64,000 nucleotides of DNA from Callorhinus ursinus (GCF_003265705.1 NW_020312968.1:9266593-9330592), one strand, 5' to 3'; numbered from the stretch's first letter, positions 47,781-59,851 are shown. Made by a program: numbers and translations. The notes: generated from the letters alone by a model not told the origin.

Positions 47781-48110
47781 ATGTCAACAAAGAAGCATAA
47801 ACCCCTTCAATGGCTCCCTACAGCCTTTCAGAGAAATTTCAACTACAAATATATGGCCTCAAGTTTCCTCATGAATAAGCCTCTGATTAGATTCCTATGT
47901 GACTTCCTCCACTACTTTATTACATCTACACTCTGTATTGGCTGTTCTGTCCTCTCGTATTTTCCCCATCCTTCTAGCCATTCATTTAAGTACTAATTGA
48001 GAGACCCACTACACACAAGGCAAGGTACAGGGATACTGCACCACACAGAATAAACAGGGTTCTAGCCCTTGGGAAGTTGATATTCTGTAGAAAGGTAAAG
48101 ATATTGAACT
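47781..48110 (+). repeat. L2-like relic
   Basis: CCTTCAATGGCTCCCTACAG, TTTCCTCATGAATAAGCC and ACACTCTGTATTGGCTGTTC follow LINE-2 3' order. The following 47990-48110 (TACACACAAGGCAAGGTACA ... GGGAAGTTGATATTCTG) has a related ancient-repeat texture. Confidence 0.5.
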
Positions 48111-48919
48111 AATAAGACAACTGTTAATTACATTTGACATATGCAACAGGAAAAAAAGATACAAGAGTATATGAATATACAATGAATATAAAATGAATGA
48201 ATATAAAAATACTCTGAGGTACTTGATTTCATATTTAGTGAGTAGCAAATATTCTGCATTCCTTGGTAAAAACATATGTGACAGAGGATGAAAGATAAAC
48301 CCTTAAAACAGCCATCACAGTGAAGTTGCTAAGAATTCAGCCATATGGGGCATGTCACAATATTTCTAACAAAGTGAAGTCCAAGTTGCTTCATCTTGTA
48401 CACTCCGCCACTGAGAAAGAGGCACATGGGTCACTTTGGATTCAGAAGGCAACATATCCTCTATTTGAATGTTCTAGTTTGAGTAATTTACTTAGTAACT
48501 CATAGTTTTGAATGGATCCCAGAGCTTCCAGGCAAGCTGATCTTGGGCCATGACCCAGAAGACCCAATGGTAGGGGGAAAAAATCATGGCAATACCCTTA
48601 GAGTTTGAGGGGAAAAGCCTATTCCTCTTCTACTGATGAAGATTATCTTTTTGAGAAAGTTTGAGGCTTGCTACCGGGCTCCCGAGACTAAATACCTGAC
48701 CCATGGGATACCAGATAACCATGCAACATGAGCTGTCCGTGGTGAGATGCCCAATGTAGTGCAATAAAAAACACAAAGGATACAGAAAGGAATAAAAACT
48801 GGAGCTAGGCAATCATGCTCATAGTTGACATTCAGGTAACAGCAAGACTGAATCTGAAATCACTTTACAAACACTGTCAGGTCAGTGAAAGTTATTAGTT
48901 TGGCCTTCTTTCAATTCCC

Positions 48920-49325
48920 AAGACATGCTATGTAGGCTCTTCTTAGATCCTTCACACACATTGTTTTCACTGCTGGTGAGGCTCTTTCCCAGCTTTTCAG
49001 AGGGCTGGTCCCTTCTCATCTTTCATGTCTCAGCTTAAATGTCACCACCCAGAACAGACTTCCCTGACCACACTGTCTAAAGCTCTGCCCTTACCCCCAC
49101 ACTGTTATCATCTATCACATACTTTCCTTTTCCCTTTTGTGCCATGTGTTACAATTTGCTGTTATATATTTGTCTATTTATATGAATACTGTGTATCTCT
49201 TCCATCAGACTGTAAGTCCCACAAGAAGGCAAGAATAATATCTGCTTTTCTCACCATTGTATACCCAACAGTCGGCACAATGTCTTATACACCACAACAC
49301 TAAAATTTGTGGAATAAATAAGTAC
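48920..49325 (+). repeat. L2 relic
   Basis: LINE-2 3' region with most landmarks in order: CTTTCATGTCTCAGCTTAAA, TGTCACCACC, AGACTTCCCTGACCACACTG, GACTGTAAGTCCCACAAGAAGG, ACCATTGTATACCCAACAG and GTGGAATAAATAAG at the end. Confidence 0.82.
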
Positions 49326-50254
49326 AACTGCTTGGACTCTCATCCTCTCAGGAATGCTATTTGGCCTTCTCCTTCTATAAACCCAGTATTCCATCTTTTG
49401 CACCATCCTTCTTGCACACCGATGGTGATTTGGGAGACCTACCATCGAAATTAAAGTGCATAAAGTCAAAAGAAATTGGGGAGTTACTCTTTGGCATTTT
49501 CTTAAACCTTAGACTATGGGACTCTACTTCTCTATAAATGCTATACTGCAAGTTAGAGCATAATTCAATATTTAACAAAGAACGCTCAGCACTCCCTATG
49601 GGTGATTTTGACCTAATGTTAATTTTGACTACTTTCAGCACTGGCTTAAAACATGGAAACAGGAAGAAAAGGAGAAATAAGGTATATTTTTGTGACAAAA
49701 TTTCTGAGCTGAAAAATTAACTGAAGTGAGATGAAAGAAGGAGAGGTATGGCCTTGTCTTACTTTTAGGCAATTACTGAAGAAGTCTCAGACCCAACCTC
49801 TTCTGTAGCCAAAAGGAAACTTTTGCTGACTTTCTAAGTGTTTAGGTATGATTTTTTAACCTAACTCTGTGGTTTTTATTATTGTCATATTTATACTAAT
49901 AAATAAATAAGCATAAAGCAGAAAAGAGCCCAAAGAATATACTCATAATTGGGAACTTCTTTCATTTCACCATCCAACAGAAGGCATATTACTAAGAAAA
50001 TTCCTACAACAGTTTGACATCTTCAGTACATGAGAAACATTCATTGCAGCATGGAAACATACCTATCTCCCTTGCTGTTTCCACATCCAGGTCCTGGACT
50101 GGCTCTTTTTCTCTGTTTCTCTCTGACATTTTCTTCTGTTCTTTTCTGAAGATTACATCATGCGTCTCCTGGGCCTCTGCAGTAGGAAGGAAGACGAGGG
50201 CAAAGCAAAAGGATGACATTTTCAAACTATCAAATGTCAAGAAAAAGAAAATAT

Positions 50255-50453
50255 TGGGTGCCTGGGTGGCTCAGTTGGTTAAACGACTGCCTTCAGCTCA
50301 GGTCATGATCCCGGAGTCCTGGGATCGAGTCCCGCATCGGGCTTCCTGCTCGGCGAGGAGCCTGCTTCTCCCTCTGACCCTCTCCCCTCTCATGTACTCT
50401 CTCTCTCTCTCATTCTCGCTCTCTCAAATAAATAAATCTTTAAAAAAAAAAAA
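50255..50453 (+). mobile_element. Can-SINE, long variant
   Basis: Complete element with a poly(A) tail. Perfect 16-bp target duplication AAGAAAAAGAAAATAT at 50239-50254 and 50454-50469. Confidence 0.96.
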
Positions 50454-50574
50454 AAGAAAAAGAAAATATCACTTACTCAGCAACAAAAACCTTATTATGC
50501 AACTAGTATCTGCACTTCTATATCCTCAGGGATTCTAATATCAGCATTAACTGGTCATTTAAAGTCATCTTCAC

Positions 50575-50764
50575 AGAGGTGCCTAGGTGGTGCAGTCGTT
50601 AAGCATCTGCCTTCAGCTCAGGTCATGATCCCAGGGTCCTCGGATCGAGCCCCACATTGGGTTCCCTGCTCTGCAGGAAGCCTGCTTCTCCCACTCCCCC
50701 TGCTTGTGTTTCCTCTCTTGCTGTCTCTCTCTGTCTAAATAAATAAAATCTTAAAAAAAAAAAT
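50575..50764 (+). mobile_element. Can-SINE, long variant
   Basis: Complete element 121 bp beyond the previous one and in the same orientation. Head is slightly degenerate (GGTGCCTAGGTGGTGCAGTC). Perfect 14-bp target duplication AAAGTCATCTTCAC at 50561-50574 and 50765-50778. Confidence 0.96.
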
Positions 50765-50778
50765 AAAGTCATCTTCAC

Positions 50779-53440
50779 GATTAGCATCCTGATAACATTT
50801 ACCAACTCTGTCAGGTTAAAAAAAAAAAACTTCATGTTTTAACTAGGGGATTAATTACAATCGCAGTATAATAATTTTCTTTAAAACAGTTAAACAACAG
50901 AGTTTCATATTGATAGTATTCAGCTTAGTCTTGGTTTACTGTTGTATTTTAATACTGATTTACTTGAATGAGGCTTTCTTTATCCACAGAAATAATTTTA
51001 TATAGTGCTTCACAGTTTAAAGACGATATCATATGCATCTTCTCATCTTTATCTCAACAATTAGAATAATGAAGGGCTAGCAGTATCAACTAAGTGTAAG
51101 AATAGATGGCATTCGTATTCATGGTTTTGTAACTTTTTAAAAAAATAGTACTTGATTGTCTGTGAAGTTTTGTTTGGGGAAAATAAACCCACACACCAAG
51201 GCAAAGGGTATCCCAAAACTCTCCGAAGTTTAATGCACATGTTATTTAAAATTCATTTATTAATTTCTATTCCTTTTCTTGAAGTGGTCTTTAATAAAAA
51301 CTTCAAAAATGATTACTACTTTTGTTGGCTTTTCTTAAGAATTCATAAAAAGACATTGATATTGTAGCTTTTTGACTAGCATTATTTCCCTATTTGTTAA
51401 TAAGTTCTTGAATTATAAATTTTATGATAGTGATAAGGCTGAAGTTTGGCATAGTGTATATAGTTACCAATGGTAATATTATCATGAATCATTTAAAACT
51501 GAACATTTACTTTTTCTTAGTGATGGAAAGAAGTTGGTTGTTTTTGTAATAACAGCACATGGTAAGAACATGTTTAGTACTATTTACACTCTATTTTATG
51601 TAACATTACCATGGGAAATGGACTTCAAATAAATGGAGTAAATAAACAACACATCATAGTGATATAAGTAGAATAATAGTGTGAAGATGGAAACATTGTT
51701 AAGTTTCTCCACAGTTTTTCACAAAAGTAATTACTAGGCTTGTCATTAAAATCACCTTGTCTTCTTTCCTACCAAGGCCATCAACATATATGTTAAGTTT
51801 TTCATCGTAGAAAGTTTGGAACACCCAGAAGAACATAAAGAAAGTATAGAGATATTAATTATCTCTAGTAATTCTATCATACAGAGATAACTATTAACAT
51901 TTCAGTTTATATCCTCCTGGTCTATTATATGGATGTATATGTGATTACATTGATATTACATATAATTTATTTTATATGTATATCTATAATTAGGGTTGTC
52001 TTGTATGTTGTTTTGGTACTTCTTTTTGTCATTACATATCTACTTTTTCCCCATCATCAAATAGTCTTCTAAAATACGAAAAGCATGACTGGGGGGTGAG
52101 GGGTAGATTGTCAAAATATTTTCACAGATACATTAGAGGTCACTAAAAGTCATTTAAAAATCAATACATCTCTAAAAAATGAGTAAGAAACAGTTAACTA
52201 ACAAACAGATCTATGTTTTTATTAACATATACTTTTAAAAATTCTTAAATTACAAAAATTGTACTTTGTTCTTTGTGTTAGAAAATAAAATTCTCCTATA
52301 AATACATCTTCCACTAAGAATTTGGTATATATTCTTCTAGTTTTAATGTGCTTTTAAATGACTAAATAGTATTTCATCTTACAGATTTACTGTAATTTAC
52401 TAAAGTCCCAACGTTGGGCACTTAAGCTATTTACAATATTTCATTATTTTGCAGATCCCTGAATGTAAATATATTTTGCAGATCCATGAATGTAAATCTT
52501 TGAGTCCTTCAACAAATCATGCTAAATTTATCATACTCTATTCTTATATACATATCATAATTAAGTCTCATGAATTTCATTACTGATCTTCTTTGAACCT
52601 ACTTCCTTATCTGCAAAATTAGGGGGTTAGATCACAGTTCTAATATGCTCCAATTCAAAAAATTTGAGTTGTAAACATAGTAGCTCCTTAATAATTGGGT
52701 GAAACCATTTGTGAACTCTTAAAAGAAACATGAGACATATAACTCATGCCTTTCAAATGAGTACAAAGAAGGTGTATGTACATCTAGGTGTGTGTATGTG
52801 GGGAGAGCATAAACAGAACCATACAGAGGAATTACCTTTCTGGATCATCAGTTTTACTTCAGGATTTAAGGATAAAGTTTGGGTTTTTTCCCCTGTTAAA
52901 TATATTTTAAGGTTTTTAAAATCTCACTAATTTTTAACATAAAATAAAAGTCTTTGAAAAAAAATTGTATTTTTGAATATGGTGCCCCCAGAAGTCAGCA
53001 TTTATTTGCCACTCTTATTAGGAAAGAATGCAACACTTTAAGTGAGGAGGAAGACTTATCAGATGTAACACAAACCATTTGAGAACTGGTATCACATTCT
53101 TAAGAGTAACTAGGATACTTGAAGTAATTCTTGGCCTCGGAATCTAAACACACATTCACTCACTTCACTGCCTCGTTTGAGAACTTGTCAAGAGGTTAAG
53201 GTTTGTTTGATTTTACTAATTCAAACCTGTCCCATCTTGCTTTTATATAATTTCATGAAACTTCTAGCTCATTTCTTTTAAAACCAGAAGGCCAGGGTCC
53301 AGACAGCAGGTCTAACTTTTATCAACATACCTGATGGAAACAAAGGCAGAAGAAAAATTATTAAATTTCCTTCCTACCTATAGCCCATTGACAAGTCCTT
53401 AAAACAGGCAGAGTGACATTCCTCTAGGGACTCAACTGCC
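50779..53440. other. Intergenic, AT-rich, no gene seen
   Basis: No Can-SINE or young L1. About 51800-52470 has repeated similarity in style to ancient L1 3' UTRs (AATTATCTCTAGTAATTCTA, GAGATAACTATTAACATTTC) and a local duplication, TTTTGCAGATCC(C/A)TGAATGTAAAT, at about 52448-52498. Nothing exon-like was found. Confidence 0.5.
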
Positions 53441-53454
53441 TCAATAGCAATATT

Positions 53455-54150
53455 TTGCTAAGGACAAAAGGCAATCCTAGACTGATTGACACACACCCCC
53501 CCCCCCCAGGATACTGTAAGTCTACTTTAACATATAAAAATTTCTCTAGAAATTTCCTTTATCTGGGGCATCTGGGTGGCTCAGTCCTTAAGCGTCTGCC
53601 TTCGGCTCAGGTCATGATCCCAGAATCCTGGGGTGGAGCCTGGCATCGGGCTCCCTGCTTGGCGGGAAGCCCGCTTCTCCCTCCCCCACTCCCCCGGCTT
53701 GCGTTCCCTCTCTTGCTGAGTCTCTCTCTGTCAAATAAGTAAATAAAATCTTTTAAAAATAAAATTTAAAAAAAAAAAAAGAAATTTCCTTTATCTCTGA
53801 ACCCCCAAGATATGTGCTGGCCATCAACCCCCAAGCATATGGCCTACCCATATACATCTGAAGGGTGTCACGACTAAAGTTTCATTAGACGTAATAAATG
53901 ACCTTTTCCCAACAACAGCTAGCCCCCTCAACATGCTGGAAACCATGCTTCCAAAACTCCTTAGAGACTTACCCTATCCTAACCCCCTCCCAACTTGAAA
54001 GCATATAACAGGCCACTTTTGACCCCAGTGCAGCTCCTTGTGCACATGGGTCCCGTCCCTTTGCTTTAATAAAATCACCTTTTTGCCCCAAACACGTCTC
54101 AAGAATTCTATATTGGCCATTGGCCTCAAACCCTAGCGTTCTTTCCTACA
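53455..54150 (+). mobile_element. Probable class I ERV solo LTR, split by a SINE
   Basis: Sequence resembling a carnivore class I (gamma-type) LTR: AAGGCAATCCTAGACTGATT near the left edge, an internal Can-SINE, then CTGCTGGCC-like U3 sequence, a promoter-like GAAAGCATATAACAGGCC, and the poly(A) signal in CTTTAATAAAATCACCTTTT, ending near TTTCCTACA. No internal retroviral genes remain, so it is a solo LTR. Exact ends and flanking duplication not resolved. It sits 1.2 kb upstream of the PTAR1 start codon, in the same orientation. Confidence 0.6.
53565..53780 (+). mobile_element. Can-SINE, long variant, inside the LTR
   Basis: Complete element. Perfect 16-bp target duplication GAAATTTCCTTTATCT at 53549-53564 and 53781-53796, showing it landed in the LTR after that was fixed. 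Confidence 0.96.
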
Positions 54151-55186
54151 TCAATACCCACAGGGAGTACTAACCACTGGTTAGAGTTCATTTATATTTC
54201 TCATTCAATGCTTTATGAATTTTGCAACCAATGTGTGGTTTTTCCTTTCACAATCATCAACCCTACTTCAAATGCGCCACATTATTTCATATTATACAGA
54301 CTACGAACTTGCTTTAAAAGAAGTTTTTAAAAGATACAGATCTCAAGGATTAAGTAAAAATAACAACCTAAGGCACCCAGATTTCTCTATCACGGAGGGG
54401 TGAAGGGAAATCCGATAGATGGCATTTCAAAATCCAAAGGAACTAGAAAGCTAGCTTTTCTTACAAAAAATATTTGTAGCAAGGTTAATGGCTATTAAGA
54501 GCAAACTTCGTCAGGGTCTTGGTTTTCTATAAAATCGCCAAAATTGACACGCAACGTTCAAGGCACACCAAATGATGGACAAAGTGAAATACACTCATAG
54601 AAAATCTAAAAAATATTTCTGTGGTCTACTCCCTACATCCTGTTGGCAAATAACTTTCATTTTCCTTTTTCCTCCTTTAATACATTTATTAAACTATTTT
54701 TTTTTTTTTTTAGCACGCGGGTACAAAAGGTCACCAACACGGTCCAACTGGACTCACTCAGCTACCAGCGTCTGCGGACCGCGCCATCCCTCCACTTGGA
54801 AAAAAGAGGGCGAAGAGGCTCCGCACACGCCGAGAGACTAAAAGCTGAGGAGGACCTGCGCTCTCAGTTAAACTTTCCTGCAGAAGCTCAGGAAAGCTGT
54901 TTCCCACAACACTTGAGACTGAGTGGCCGGGAAGAGGGTGGGGGTGGGCTTCACGCCGACTCCGGCTCCGGAGGAGTGACTTTAGAACCCCTCCCTCTTC
55001 GGCCCCGAGTGAACTAGAAATTAAAATAAATCGTGTAAAACAGCGACCTCAAGTAACTTTGCAAAGGAATCTGCAGCATCTTCCCGGACGCTTAGAACCT
55101 CGGCTGCTACCGAAAAGTCGGGGACCAACCAGGCTGCCTCAGGCCGTGTGGGCGGCGGGCGCCACGCCCCAGCTGCCGGTGGCATG

Positions 55187-55197
55187 ACCCGGAAGTG
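55187..55197 (+). promoter_or_regulatory. ETS/GABPA-type site
   Basis: ACCCGGAAGTG is a near-perfect ETS-family (GABPA/ELK) motif, located 170 bp upstream of the PTAR1 start codon and just before the CGG run. Such sites often position initiation at CpG-island promoters. Confidence 0.75.
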
Positions 55198-55199
55198 CT

Positions 55200-55223
55200 C
55201 GGCGGCGGCGGCGGCGGCGGCGG
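55200..55223. repeat. (CGG)8 trinucleotide run
   Basis: Eight uninterrupted CGG units followed by G/C-rich sequence, 144 bp upstream of the PTAR1 start codon and probably in or next to its 5' UTR. Confidence 0.95.
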
Positions 55224-55366
55224 GGATTGCGGGGGTGTGGGGCGCGGGGGCGGGGGCGCGGGCGCGGCCCAACCGGCGCACACGCGCGCGCTCCCCCCGC
55301 GGAACTCCCGCCGGCCGCCCGGCGCTCTCCCCGAGGCGCGCCCGAGCCGCCGCGGCCGCCGCCAAC

Positions 55367-55452
55367 ATGGCCGAGACGAGCGAGGAGGTGGCCGTGCTGG
55401 TGCAGCGGGTGGTGAAGGACATCACCAACGCCTTCAGGAGGAATCCGCACAT
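55367..55452 (+). CDS. PTAR1: PTAR1 coding exon 1
   Basis: First coding exon of protein prenyltransferase alpha subunit repeat-containing 1. The 28 codons begin MAETSEEVAVLVQRVV and end with RRNPH plus two bases (AT) before the donor GTGAGT at 55453, so an Ile codon is split, as expected for the conserved RRNPHI. The start has a strong Kozak context (AACATGG). The whole protein (about 400 residues) pairs with RABGGTB as geranylgeranyltransferase III, which lipidates FBXL2 and doubly prenylated YKT6 and supports Golgi trafficking. The PPTA repeats are encoded further downstream. Exon 2 is not in the window. Recognition of the N-terminus is from memory and is confident; no disruption is seen. 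Confidence 0.94.
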
Positions 55453-57020
55453 GTGAGTCGCGCACCGGCGGCGCGGCTGCCTCCGCCGCCTGTGGGGGTC
55501 GTCGGGGGCGGGTAGGGGCGGGGCCGAGCTTCGAGCCGACCTCTGGGGGCACGTCCCGGCCCGCGCGCCTCTCGCCGGAGGGGACCGATCGAGGTCCGAG
55601 GCCCGACCGTCGTCGATCGCCTCAGGGCCCGCTTTCCGCTACCGGAACGCGCCCGCGGGTGAGTCCCGCGAAGTGACCTCGGAAAATCACAACGGAGCGA
55701 CTTTTTTCGCTCTCCCTCCCACCCCTTCCCTGGGACTTCACGCAACTCGAAGGACTTCACGCGTGTGTCCCCATCCCACATCCGTGTACGGTACACGGGC
55801 ACGCACGATGTGGGTCTGTAGATGCTTTGTAAACACAACTCTTTGGAGGTTCATCCCGGACCGGTGGTAAGTGGTGTGTCTTGCGGGGGGCGGGGGGGTG
55901 TAGATCACCGATGATCCGATCTTCCGTGGGTCGGTTTACCAGCCAGAGGTAGTTTGAGGCTGCTTTTGACTCCTCACTTGTCCCAAGATTGTGGAGGGAC
56001 CCCGATGAAACACTGTGCTTTGAAGGTGAACAGAGCATTCTCAAGAGTGCAGCTTCTGTAGGCATAGGATGGGGTCTGGTGTAAAGCCCATGAAACCTTG
56101 ACACTTTTTAGCATTAGCTGATTCATACTTAAAGGGAACATTTTAACTCTTCTCCTCTCCAGACACGGCCGCTCTAAGTAGGACACCGCAGGACTGACAC
56201 GCGTCTCGCTCCCTCCTTCCTTTTCATGGTACTTGGAGTACTCCGGGAAGATGCCAGAAGAGACTGTCAATCTTTCTGACACTTGTGCTTTAACAAGTGA
56301 AAAAGGAAGCTACTAGAATATCTGTCTACAGTGTACAAAAGAGGAGGGAGAAGCAAGAGTGTTTAATTACCCTTCCTCTCTTCTCCCCCTCCCCAAAGAG
56401 AAAGATACACGGAATCCAGTTTTACATTATTTGCAACTTTTTCTAATTGTTCGTGAATGTTTCTTTTAATATTTTATTTTTTAAACTGGAACACATGAAT
56501 TATGCTCTTTATGCATTTTAAACCGTAGGTACCAAACCTACATCTAAATGAAGTGTTCTTTTCCTTCAAACCGATGCATATAAAAATTAAGAAGCCCTCA
56601 GATGTCTTGCTCCCTTGTGGCACCCAATTGGAGACCTGTAATAGTGCCTCATTAAAAGCAAAGCGCGGCTGGCCTCTAAACACACCTGCCACCTCTGACA
56701 GTGTCCACTTCCTTTCCCCTCGTGACTGCTGCCTTTTTTTTAAATGAGTGTTTGGAATGATTTCCTGGCAGTAACCATAGTGGATACTGGGTTTTTTAAA
56801 GAATGCTTTGATGCCTTGTGTATCAGTGTTTCAGTCCCTTTTTGAGAATGAGAGCTTTAGTGTAAAAGACAGCCTCAAAAAAAAGTTGTATAAGTGAACA
56901 GCCTATTTTCTCATCACTGATGATGTTTTCGTGAAGAAATTATAGCAGAGATTAGAAAGAACCCTAATAAGTACAGTAATCATAGTTTCTCTTCTTTGAG
57001 GTAGATTGAAAAACACATCA

Positions 57021-57217
57021 GGGGCACCTGAGTGGCTCAGCCCGTTAAGTGTCTGACTCTTGGTTTCAGCTTAGGTCATTTTCTCAGAGTCCTGAGATCC
57101 AGCCCTGCTCCTGCATCAGCTCCCTGCTCAGCAGGCAGTCTCCTTCCCCTCGCTCTCTCTCTTCTGCCCCTCCCCCCATTTTCTCTTTCTCTCTCAAATA
57201 AATCTTTAAAAAAAATC
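57021..57217 (+). mobile_element. Can-SINE, PTAR1-sense orientation
   Basis: GGGGCACCTGAGTGGCTCAG head, CTCCCTGCTCAGCAGGCAGT block, CT-rich region and CTCAAATAAATCTTT tail. Older-looking; target duplication is short or decayed (ATCA on both sides). Confidence 0.92.
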
Positions 57218-58427
57218 AGTGTTTTATATTTGAAGAAACAGATTTGAGTGTTCACTGGCTTGGTGGGTTGAGAGCGCAGTTTGGAACACATCTCAGCTTT
57301 TCTGGATCATATTTATTGAAACTCATAAAGGACTTTAATGCCCGCAATCGTATTTTTAATGGTGAAAGCTCACTAATACGCTGTCAGTGCATAATTTAAA
57401 ATTATTAATAAACATTTGGGTCATTCAAGATTTAAAAGTTTGAAATAAGTTGAGCATTTGAAATAATTTGAAATGATACAGGTCCGAAGAATTTAAATAG
57501 CTTAACTCGTTGTTTAATATTAATTTTCAGCCATATTTTAGTATATGTTTCCTATAATAACGATATCTTCGATAATATTACTAGACAGCATCTTTAAAAA
57601 TGTCTTACAGTTTGGATTTTTTTAAAATTGCCTGAACTTCTTCCCCTAATCTAAGCCCTCTTACTTCCGAAATAAATTGGCTATATTTCTGGCTAAAAGA
57701 AAAAAAAAGGCATCGTTTATCTCAAAAGTTAGTTACCTAATTACACTTTCCAGTATTGTAGGAAAAAGTTTTTCATTCTTTACTTTTAGTTTTCCTTTTT
57801 TCTTCAAATACAAGATAGACTGTAATTTTATTAGACAATATCTACTCCATTAAACATTGACCTTGTTTCTGTAAAAATGCCTAGCCAGGAGGAGTCGAAC
57901 ATATATTGGTTAAGATGTGCATTTTGTTACTGGTAGATGTGGATAGGTTACCATCTGTCAAACTCATTTTCCTTTTGATCTAGTGAGGTTGATGAGAACA
58001 CAGGAAAATCAGCTCGCCCAGTGTCTGGCCCTTAGCTGCCACTAGCTAAATATTAGATTTAACCTGAATTTCTGTATTCCTCAGAAAACTATTTTGGCCA
58101 ACTGCATGATGAATGTGAAGTACTTTATAAATTGAAAAATACCATACAAATTTTTGTATGGTTGACTCTTGGAGAATACCATTGGAAAAACAGCTGAAGG
58201 CTTGACCCAGGGACTAGCAATAGCTTAATAAATAGACCTGTGCTAATGTGGAAGACAGCTGCTTACGGTGTAATTAGGGTCATGTCAAAGGTCTCTTGCC
58301 CACCAAGTTATTTTTTTATTACTGCTTAAAATATTTATTGAACTCTTACTGTTTATGAGATGTTATAGGTACTATCCTCACAGTATGGAATGGGGAGTAT
58401 AAAATATAGTTCTTATACTCAAGGCAC

Positions 58428-58610
58428 AGAAATATCTGTGATGGTGGAATTGTCCTGTCTTTGCTGTCTAGTATGGTAGTCACTAGCCATATGTAGCTAT
58501 TAAATACTTGAAATGGGGCTAATGTGAATGGGGTTTATTTAATGTTAATTAACTTATACATAGTGGCCATATATGCCCAGTGACCACTGTATTGCACAGT
58601 GTAGCTCTAG
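58428..58610 (+). mobile_element. MER5A (hAT-Charlie) relic
   Basis: CTGTCTAGTATGGTAGTCAC, TAGCCATATGTAGCTAT and the mirrored TGGCCATATATGCCCAGTGACC ... TTGCACAGTGTAGCTCTAG match the palindromic layout of MER5A, a non-autonomous hAT element. No coding content. Confidence 0.8.
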
Positions 58611-58889
58611 ATGCAGACATAAGACCCACCTGCATGAACAGTAAGTTAACTGTACAAAGCAGGTTGTGATAAAGGCTGGACTGGCAGCATGGTGAGCAAG
58701 TGCTATGTGAGTGTGTTAGGCGTAGGAGGAAGGCTTTGTATGTCTAGGCCAGGGCCTTTAAGGGAGGCGGGTTTGAGCTGCACATTGAAGCCTGGGTAGG
58801 ATTTATAGTCTCAGAAAGAGAGCCAGAGACCTCCACATGAAACTGTAAATTAACCCAAAGTAGCAAAATGTGATTGAAAAGATATAGTA

Positions 58890-59221
58890 GGATGTGAGGG
58901 CGATCTGGCTGTGACATCTGTCACCCCATTGATCGCCAGGGTTGATTCGGCTGATCTGGCTGGCTAGGCGGGTGTCCCCTTCCTCCCTCACCGCTCCATG
59001 TGCGTCCCTCCCGAAGCTGCGTGCTCAGTCGAAGAGGACAACCTTCCCCGATAGAGGAGGACCGTTCCTCAGTGAAGGGTATATGAGTAGCTGCGCTTCC
59101 CTGCTAGAACCTCCAAACAAGCTCTCAAGGTCCATTTGTAGGAGAACGTAAGGTAGTCAAGCTTCCAAGACTCCAGACACATCCAAATGAGGGTCTGCCT
59201 TTCTAAAAAAAGAAGAAAAAA
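58890..59221 (+). pseudogene. 7SK snRNA retropseudogene
   Basis: Starts GGATGTGAGGGCGATCTGGC exactly at the 7SK 5' end and follows the whole RNA through CTAGAACCTCCAAACAAGC and CAGACACATCCAAATGAGG to GTCTGCCTTTCT at 59204, then an A-rich tail. About 14 bases of the terminal stem (between AAATGAGG and GTCTGCC) are missing, with scattered substitutions, and the T-run terminator is replaced by poly(A). Target duplication AAAAGATATAGTA at 58877-58889 and 59222-59234 shows L1-mediated insertion. The parent RNA regulates P-TEFb; this copy lacks the external Pol III promoter, so is presumed silent. Confidence 0.94.
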
Positions 59222-59647
59222 AAAAGATATAGTAGAATCAAATTATGGAAGTCCTTGACTGTGTGGCTTAATTTCTTTCATTCCATGTATGTGTTCAACA
59301 AAAGGGCATGTGTATTTGACAGATACAATTCTAGTCTCTGGATGTGCAGGTGTAGGAGTGGGGTGAACATATCACACATGATCCCTGGCCCAGTGGAACA
59401 AATCACCACACAGAATATGAAAAGAGCCTGAAAGAATAAGAAGGATACTTTGAAGGAATAATAACAGAGGGCCTAATTTATATGAGAAGCTCAAAATAAG
59501 TCTTTTAAGGAAATAGCAATTAAAATGGGACCTGAGGGATGGATGAGTTGGCTCAAGGAAAACAGAATTCCTAGGCAGTGCATAGGCCCCAGTGAAAATT
59601 TTGGAGTAAGGAGTAGTAAGGAAAAGCACATCTTTACGTTGAATTTG

Positions 59648-59851
59648 TTTTTTTTTTTGTTTTGTTTTGTTTTAAGATTTTATTTGAGAGAGAGAATGAG
59701 AGAGAGAGAGCACATGAGAGGGGGAAGGGTCAGAGGCAGAAGCAGACTCCCGCTGAGCAGGGAGCCTGATGTGGGACTCAATTTCGGGACTCCAGGATCA
59801 TGACCTGAGCCGAAGGCAGTCGCTTAACCAACTGAGCCACCCAGGCGCCCC
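59648..59851 (-). mobile_element. Can-SINE, antisense to PTAR1
   Basis: T-run with (TTTTG) units, AAGATTTTATTTGAGAGAGA, and head complement CACCCAGGCGCCCC. Target duplication TTTACGTTGAATTTG / TTCACGTTGAATTTG at 59633-59647 and 59852-59866 (one mismatch). Confidence 0.95.

Larger units (their letters stand above)
54890..55700. promoter_or_regulatory. PTAR1: PTAR1 CpG-island promoter
   Basis: CpG-dense region, densest at 55140-55660, spanning the PTAR1 first exon. Contains GC boxes (GGGCGG, GGGGCGGGG), an ETS site, a (CGG)8 run and no TATA box, typical of a broadly expressed housekeeping promoter. A start site between about 55200 and 55340 would be expected but cannot be fixed. Antisense open frames across it are composition artefacts. 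Confidence 0.88.

Noticed and set aside
54643..55017. Plus-strand open frame of 124 codons before PTAR1
   Set aside because: It begins in a T-run, runs into rising GC content, and matches nothing in PTAR1. Promoter-proximal chance frame.
55021..55552. Antisense open frames of 137 and 143 codons over the CpG island
   Set aside because: High-GC sequence lacks stop codons; residues are low-complexity Ala/Arg/Pro/Gly. Shadows of PTAR1 exon 1 and its 5' UTR.
58890..59204. Functional 7SK gene
   Set aside because: Poly(A) tail, target-site duplication, missing T-run terminator and a 14-base gap mark it as a retrocopy.
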